A stretch of DNA of 9,488 bases, taken from the NCBI GenBank assembly GCA_023433465.1, contig JAEZCR010000295.1, positions 1 through 9,488 of the forward strand. Direction: 5' to 3'. The stretch comes from Pseudomonadota bacterium (GTDB taxonomy: Bacteria; Pseudomonadota; Gammaproteobacteria; Steroidobacterales; Steroidobacteraceae). The translations under genes were made by a program, and so were the position numbers. Positions 6,113 through 9,488 of this stretch are shown here, piece after piece (the first letter of the stretch is position 1; every line of letters begins with the position of its first letter). The notes under the pieces were generated by a model, which searched no databases, was not told the DNA's origin, and worked only from the letters and a program-made list of their open reading frames with translations.

Positions 6113-7096
6113 GTGACCTCGCGCCCATCGACCACCCTGCTCTTCCTGCTGTTGATCGCTCTCGCCCTGGCAGTCGCGGGCCTCGGTCTGCTCGCCGGGT
6201 CGACCGACGTCGGCATGCGCGCGGGGCTCGCAGCATTGCTCGGAGACCCCGCGGAACCCGCGCACACGGTGGTCATCGAGTTACGCGCGCCACGACTCGT
6301 CTCGGCGTTCGCGATCGGCGCGTTGCTCGCGCTGGCCGGCGTGTTGCTGCAGGCCCTGTTTCGCAATCCGCTCGCGGATTCGTACGTGCTCGGTGTCTCG
6401 GGCGGCGCCGCGGTCGGCGCGCTCTGCGCGTTGCTGGCCGGCGTTTCTATGTGGCTCGTGCAGGGTTCGGCCGCGGCGGGCGCAATGCTCGCGACGTTGC
6501 TGGTGCTCGCGTTGTCGCGCGGCGGAGCGACGGTGCGCGTGTTGCTCACGGGCGTGGTCATCGCGAGCGCCTGCGGCGCGCTCGTCACCCTCGTGCTGGT
6601 GCTCGCCGACAACGGGCAGCTGCGCGGCATGATGTTCTGGCTCGCGGGAGATCTCGGTTGGGCCGCGACGCCGTCGCTGATGCTCGGCGCCGCCGGGCTC
6701 GCGACCGTGCTGGTCGCGTTGTTCGCCCGGCCGCTCGACGTGCTCGCGACGGGTGAAACCACGGCCCAGAGCCTGGGCCTCGACCTCGGGCGCTGGCGCG
6801 TGCTCATCGTGTTGTTCGCGGGCGTGCTGACGGCGGGCGCCGTCATCCAGGGAGGCACCATCGGCTTCATCGGACTCGTGATTCCGCACCTTGTGCGGCT
6901 CGCGTTCCGCACGGCCGCGCACCGCATCGTCGTGCCGGCGGCCGCGCTCGCCGGCGGCGCGCTGCTGGCGGCGGCCGATCTCGTCGCGCGCACGGTCGCG
7001 GCGCCACGCCAGCTGCCGGTCGGCGCGGTGATGGCCTTGTTAGGCGTGCCCGTGTTCCTGCTGCTGCTGCGCCGCATGGAAGGTGCGCGCGCCTGA
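6113..7096 (+). CDS. FecCD/BtuC-type ABC importer permease (iron-siderophore, heme or cobalamin)
   Basis: Inner-membrane permease subunit of a type II ABC importer for iron chelates, heme or vitamin B12. The 327 residues are almost wholly hydrophobic and fit the family's usual ten helices. Signatures in order: RAPRLVSAFAIGALLALAG at 58-76; QALFRNPLADSYVLGVSGGAA at about 80-100; the coupling-helix region GGTIGFIGLVIPHLVR at 247-262, which docks on the ATPase; and the family C-terminus (DLVARTVAAPRQLPVGAVMALLG, 289-311). The GTG at 6113 has GGAG at 6101-6104 (8-base spacing), one of the clearest ribosome-binding sites in the window. The substrate cannot be told from the permease. No ATPase, binding protein or TonB receptor gene is nearby, and the next gene is convergent, so partners must be encoded elsewhere, unless the gene is a remnant. 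Confidence 0.92.
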   Translation: MTSRPSTTLLFLLLIALALAVAGLGLLAGSTDVGMRAGLAALLGDPAEPAHTVVIELRAPRLVSAFAIGALLALAGVLLQALFRNPLADSYVLGVSGGAAVGALCALLAGVSMWLVQGSAAAGAMLATLLVLALSRGGATVRVLLTGVVIASACGALVTLVLVLADNGQLRGMMFWLAGDLGWAATPSLMLGAAGLATVLVALFARPLDVLATGETTAQSLGLDLGRWRVLIVLFAGVLTAGAVIQGGTIGFIGLVIPHLVRLAFRTAAHRIVVPAAALAGGALLAAADLVARTVAAPRQLPVGAVMALLGVPVFLLLLRRMEGARA

Positions 7097-7123
7097 CCGG
7101 AGCGGGGGCGTTCGCGTCAGGCG
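7090..7123. repeat. Inverted repeat spanning the convergent stop codons
   Basis: CGCCTGA (7090-7096) and TCAGGCG (7117-7123) form a perfect 7-base inverted repeat around a 20-base G/C-rich loop. Each arm contains the stop codon of one of the two convergent genes (permease and diguanylate cyclase). No T-run follows. It may act as a compact bidirectional 3'-end structure, or may simply reflect similar gene ends. Confidence 0.3.
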
Positions 7124-8226
7124 ACGATGTCCGCGCCGACTTCGACGCGATCTCGTCCGCCACTCTTGGCGCGATACAGCGCCGCGTCGGCCTCCGCGAT
7201 CAGTCTTTCCGCCTGCGCCTTGTAGTCGCGCGAACGTGGCGCCGGCCGCGCGGTTGCGAGCCCGAGCGAGAGCGTCACGGTCACCTGGCCGCCGCCCGGA
7301 ATCCGGATCGGCGTGCCGGCCACGCCCTGGCGGATGCGTTCCGCGAGTTTCAGCGCGTGCCCGCTTTCCACGCCCGCGAGCAGGATCGCGAATTCGTCGC
7401 CGCCGAAGCGCGCGCCGGTGTCCCCCGCGCGGATCTCTGCTTCGGCCCGCCGCGCCACTTCCTTGAGCGCCTCGTCACCCGCGAGATGCCCGTACTGGTC
7501 GTTGATCTCCTTGAAATGATCGATGTCGATCATCAGGCACGCCAGCACCTTTCCAGTACGCTCCGCCCGCGCGAGCTCCTCGCGCAAACGGTTGTGGAAG
7601 TAGCGGCGGTTGTGCCAGCCGGTGAGGAAATCCGTCACGCCGCTGCGCACGAGTCGCGCGCGGTTCACCGCGTTCTCGAGACTGATCGCGACGATGACGC
7701 CGAGGTGCGCGAGAAAATCCGACGCCAGGTCGCTCGTGAAGCGCGACGGGTCGTGGCTGCCGAACGCGATCACGCCGATCGCACGGTTGTCGCGCGGCAG
7801 CGGAATCAGCGCGACGCTGCCACCCTTGAGCTTGCGGAAGACCAGTTGATCGTGGTCGGCCGGGTTGTAAGGACCCAGCCACGGACGATCGAATTGCGCG
7901 AGCCTGGGAGCGAGTGCCGCGATCGCATCGACGTAGCGCACGTTCTCGATGACGGCGCTGGAAAGATTCTCGTTGCCCGACAGGTGGCGCAGTTCGTACT
8001 GCGGATCGAACAGCGTGAGCGTGACGAAATCGAGCGCGTACGCGTCGCGCAAACCGGTCACGATGCGCTCGAACAGCTCTCCCAACGAGGGGGCGCGCAG
8101 CAGTTCGATCTCGCGGGCCTGTGTCTTGCGCAGCAGCAGTTCGTTGCGCGCGACCTCCTCCGTGAGCGCGCGCAGTCGCTCACGCAGCTCTTCGGCGGAC
8201 CCCGCGTAGGGATCGCGGGTGTTCAC
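7117..8226 (-). CDS. Diguanylate cyclase with N-terminal DUF484/GAF-like sensor (GGDEF protein)
   Basis: Predicted to make cyclic di-GMP from two GTP in the cytoplasm; no membrane helix is visible. The 369 residues comprise a coiled coil at about 10-45; a DUF484/GAF-like sensory domain at about 45-187 (core LKGGSVALIPLPRDNRAIGV, then FGSHDPSRFTSDLASDFLAHLG); and a GGDEF domain at about 195-362, opening with DFLTGWHNRRYF (usual consensus DxLTGLxNRR). The active-site motif RFGGDEF (273-279) is intact. RAGD at 266-269 sits exactly five residues before GGDEF, the position of the inhibitory I-site, so product inhibition is expected. The start is GTG at 8226, overlapping the tyrA stop by 4 bases (GTGA), which implies translational coupling. 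Ligand and output are unknown. Confidence 0.94.
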   Translation of the reverse strand: MNTRDPYAGSAEELRERLRALTEEVARNELLLRKTQAREIELLRAPSLGELFERIVTGLRDAYALDFVTLTLFDPQYELRHLSGNENLSSAVIENVRYVDAIAALAPRLAQFDRPWLGPYNPADHDQLVFRKLKGGSVALIPLPRDNRAIGVIAFGSHDPSRFTSDLASDFLAHLGVIVAISLENAVNRARLVRSGVTDFLTGWHNRRYFHNRLREELARAERTGKVLACLMIDIDHFKEINDQYGHLAGDEALKEVARRAEAEIRAGDTGARFGGDEFAILLAGVESGHALKLAERIRQGVAGTPIRIPGGGQVTVTLSLGLATARPAPRSRDYKAQAERLIAEADAALYRAKSGGRDRVEVGADIVA

Positions 8227-9335
8227 GCACGCCGCTCGGTGACGGAACGGCGGTCTTCGAGGTATTCGCGGCCGCGGCGCATGAGCGCTTCGAACGCGCT
8301 GAAATCCTGCGAGATCACCGCCGAGCGCAGCCGCTCGACCGCCTGCGCGAGCGCCTCGAGTGATTCAGCGCCGTAGTCGTTGAGACTCTGGATCTCGAAA
8401 TACAGCTCGGGGCTCTCCTGCGCCACGTTCGTCGCGACATCGAGCTGGGAGTCGAAGGTCGTCGACGACAGCTTCGCGAGTCGCGGCGCGGCCTCGCCGC
8501 TTTCCGCGAGCGCGGTGAAGAACGCGATGTTGAGCGCGTGCGACAGGCCGAGCACGTAGGCGATCAGCCGGTCGTGATCGTCCAGCGACATGACGACCTG
8601 CTCGACCATGGTCGAACCGAACAGGTCACGCGCGGCCTGCGTGGCCTCCGCGGACCCCGCCTCGACGAAGATGACGTGTCGGCCCGAAAGCAACTCGGTG
8701 TCGGGACCGAACATCGGGTGCAGCGACGTGACGCGGCAGCCGTGCGACTTGAGCGCGTTCAACCCGGCGCGCAGCGGCGACTTGAGCGAGCCTACGTCGA
8801 AGATGACGCCTTTCGGGCGCCGCATCGCGAGCTCGCGCAGGATCCGGTCCGTGGCGCCGAGCGGCGTCGCGATCACGATGAAGTCCTGGTCGAGCGGCGA
8901 CGCCTTCCAGTCCGCGATGTGCGCGAATCCCGGCGGGGCTCCGCTCGGGTCCGCGATCTGCACGGTGAACCCCTGCGACGCCATGAACTCGGCGAACCAG
9001 CGGCCCATCTTGCCCGCGCCGCCGATGACCAGCGCCGTGCGGCCCGTTCCCGTGCCCTGGGCGGCGACGCTCGCCTGCTCCTGGGTAGTTAGTGAGGAGC
9101 GGATCAGCAGGCGCAGGATGGTCTCCGCGACGTGCGGCGAGACGCCGAATTCCTTGCCCGTCTCGCGGGCGGCCATGAGCACTTCGCGCTCGCGCGCGAA
9201 GTCGCGCGTCGCCTGGCCGGTCGCCCGCTTGGCGCGCGCCACCTCACGGCTGGTCTCCTGCCGCTTGCCGACCAGTTCCAGTATCTGGCGGTCGAGTTCG
9301 TTGATCCTGCGGCGAAGGTCCTCGAGCGAGCTCAT
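8223..9335 (-). CDS. tyrA: Chorismate mutase / prephenate dehydrogenase fusion (T-protein)
   Basis: Bifunctional tyrosine-biosynthesis enzyme: chorismate to prephenate, then NAD-dependent oxidative decarboxylation to 4-hydroxyphenylpyruvate. Residues 1-85 are an AroQ-type helical mutase with the R8, R25, K36, R50 and E51 equivalents of the E. coli active site. After a Gln/Ala/Gly linker (85-99), residues 100-357 form the dehydrogenase: a Rossmann Gly-rich loop at 103-111 (VIGGAGKMG), catalytic H206 in SLHPMFGPD, and H254-D255. Length (370) matches E. coli TyrA (373). The prephenate-binding region departs from E. coli: N303 aligns with R294 and S265 with R256. Another C-terminal feature is LYFEIQSLND at 311-320. 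ATG 9335 has AGGGTGA 3-9 bases upstream. It is first in a two-gene unit with the diguanylate cyclase and divergent from the 9425 gene. Confidence 0.95.
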   Translation of the reverse strand: MSSLEDLRRRINELDRQILELVGKRQETSREVARAKRATGQATRDFAREREVLMAARETGKEFGVSPHVAETILRLLIRSSLTTQEQASVAAQGTGTGRTALVIGGAGKMGRWFAEFMASQGFTVQIADPSGAPPGFAHIADWKASPLDQDFIVIATPLGATDRILRELAMRRPKGVIFDVGSLKSPLRAGLNALKSHGCRVTSLHPMFGPDTELLSGRHVIFVEAGSAEATQAARDLFGSTMVEQVVMSLDDHDRLIAYVLGLSHALNIAFFTALAESGEAAPRLAKLSSTTFDSQLDVATNVAQESPELYFEIQSLNDYGAESLEALAQAVERLRSAVISQDFSAFEALMRRGREYLEDRRSVTERRA

Positions 9336-9366
9336 GAATCACCCTGATTGGTTCTTTCCAGCCAAG

Positions 9367-9395
9367 CTTTTATCGGCTGCCGCGAGCGACTGCAA
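9367..9395 (-). promoter_or_regulatory. Candidate tyrA promoter
   Basis: Minus-strand TTGCAG (9395-9390) and TAAAAG (9372-9367) are 17 bases apart, matching 3 of 6 and 4 of 6 consensus bases. A start near 9360 would leave a leader of about 25 bases that contains the AGGGTGA ribosome-binding site. No attenuator or leader peptide fits in this space, and I see no clear TyrR box. Confidence 0.35.
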
Positions 9396-9418
9396 GGCTA
9401 CCGCGTCACGGATAACAT
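9390..9418 (+). promoter_or_regulatory. Candidate promoter of the rightmost gene, sharing its -35 with tyrA
   Basis: TAACAT at 9413-9418 (4 of 6 to the -10 consensus) ends 6 bases before the ATG at 9425, again implying a leaderless transcript. At 17 bases upstream lies CTGCAA (9390-9395), a weak -35 whose complement TTGCAG is the candidate -35 of tyrA. The two promoters would therefore compete for one site. This rests on weak boxes. Confidence 0.3.
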
Positions 9419-9424
9419 ACGCGC

Positions 9425-9488
9425 ATGAAGATCTATAACGACTTGTTGCCCGATCCGCTGCCCGCCGAACCGATGGCCATCGCCGAGG
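9425..9488 (+). CDS. 5' fragment of a gene, possibly pyridoxamine 5'-phosphate oxidase
   Basis: Only 21 codons are visible before the right edge: MKIYNDLLPDPLPAEPMAIA followed by Glu. The start is supported by an upstream TAACAT box, an open frame and divergent placement from tyrA; there is no Shine-Dalgarno. The LPDPLPAEPMAI stretch resembles the N-terminus of some PdxH proteins (FMN-dependent oxidase of the pyridoxal phosphate salvage pathway), but N-termini are poorly conserved. The identity is a guess, so no symbol is given. Confidence 0.45.
   Translation, partial: MKIYNDLLPDPLPAEPMAIAE

Noticed and set aside
6045..6236. N-terminal extension of rppH
   Set aside because: It would overlap the permease gene and add about 64 residues not found in RppH. 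The -10 box lies just before ATG 6044.
6055..7077. 340-codon minus-strand open frame opposite the permease
   Set aside because: Its Ser/Thr/Ala/Pro-rich composition is what the antisense of a hydrophobic GC-rich membrane gene produces. The permease signatures and its ribosome-binding site are on the plus strand.
7357..8376. 339-codon plus-strand open frame
   Set aside because: It is antisense to the GGDEF gene and the end of tyrA and has no motif of its own.

Overview
The window is a GC-rich, densely coded stretch of chromosome. Nothing in it points to phage, plasmid, insertion sequence, CRISPR or RNA genes. The combination of ErpA, RppH, a chorismate mutase/prephenate dehydrogenase fusion (TyrA T-protein), a KMSKS-type TyrRS and a MepM-like M23 peptidase suggests a gammaproteobacterium of the environmental, high-GC kind (the Xanthomonadales/Steroidobacterales/Nevskiales neighbourhood). 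That placement comes from gene content and memory of homologues, not from a database search.

Layout, left to right. Positions 1-928 (minus) hold the N-terminal three quarters of tyrS, cut by the left edge. It is divergent from a membrane-anchored M23 peptidase at 1034-2356 (plus). That peptidase converges on a minus-strand block that reads, in transcription order, rppH (6044-5496), a DUF6776-like membrane coiled-coil protein (5489-4764), a bactofilin (4744-4313), erpA (4302-3952) and a Ppx/GppA phosphatase (3936-2416). The gaps in this block are 6, 19, 10 and 15 bases, so it is very probably one operon. Divergent from rppH is a lone FecCD/BtuC-type ABC importer permease (6113-7096, plus). It converges on a two-gene minus-strand unit, tyrA (9335-8223) followed by a DUF484-GGDEF diguanylate cyclase (8226-7117), whose start codon overlaps the tyrA stop. 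At the right edge a divergent plus-strand gene begins at 9425, possibly pdxH.

How the genes fit together. tyrS and tyrA both concern tyrosine but are separate transcription units about 7 kb apart. The rppH block mixes mRNA 5'-end decapping, Fe-S cluster delivery, polyphosphate or (p)ppGpp hydrolysis and a probable envelope pair (bactofilin plus a bitopic membrane protein). The M23 peptidase next to that block is the type of enzyme that bactofilins position in other bacteria. The diguanylate cyclase has an intact active-site motif and inhibitory site, and is probably translationally coupled to tyrA.

Most of the window is ordinary housekeeping DNA and I see no clear new system. The points most worth a second look are: -10-like boxes placed so close to start codons that tyrS, rppH and the 9425 gene would have leaderless mRNAs; the bactofilin/DUF6776/M23 neighbourhood; the tyrA-diguanylate cyclase coupling; non-canonical residues at prephenate-binding positions of TyrA; and the orphan ABC permease.
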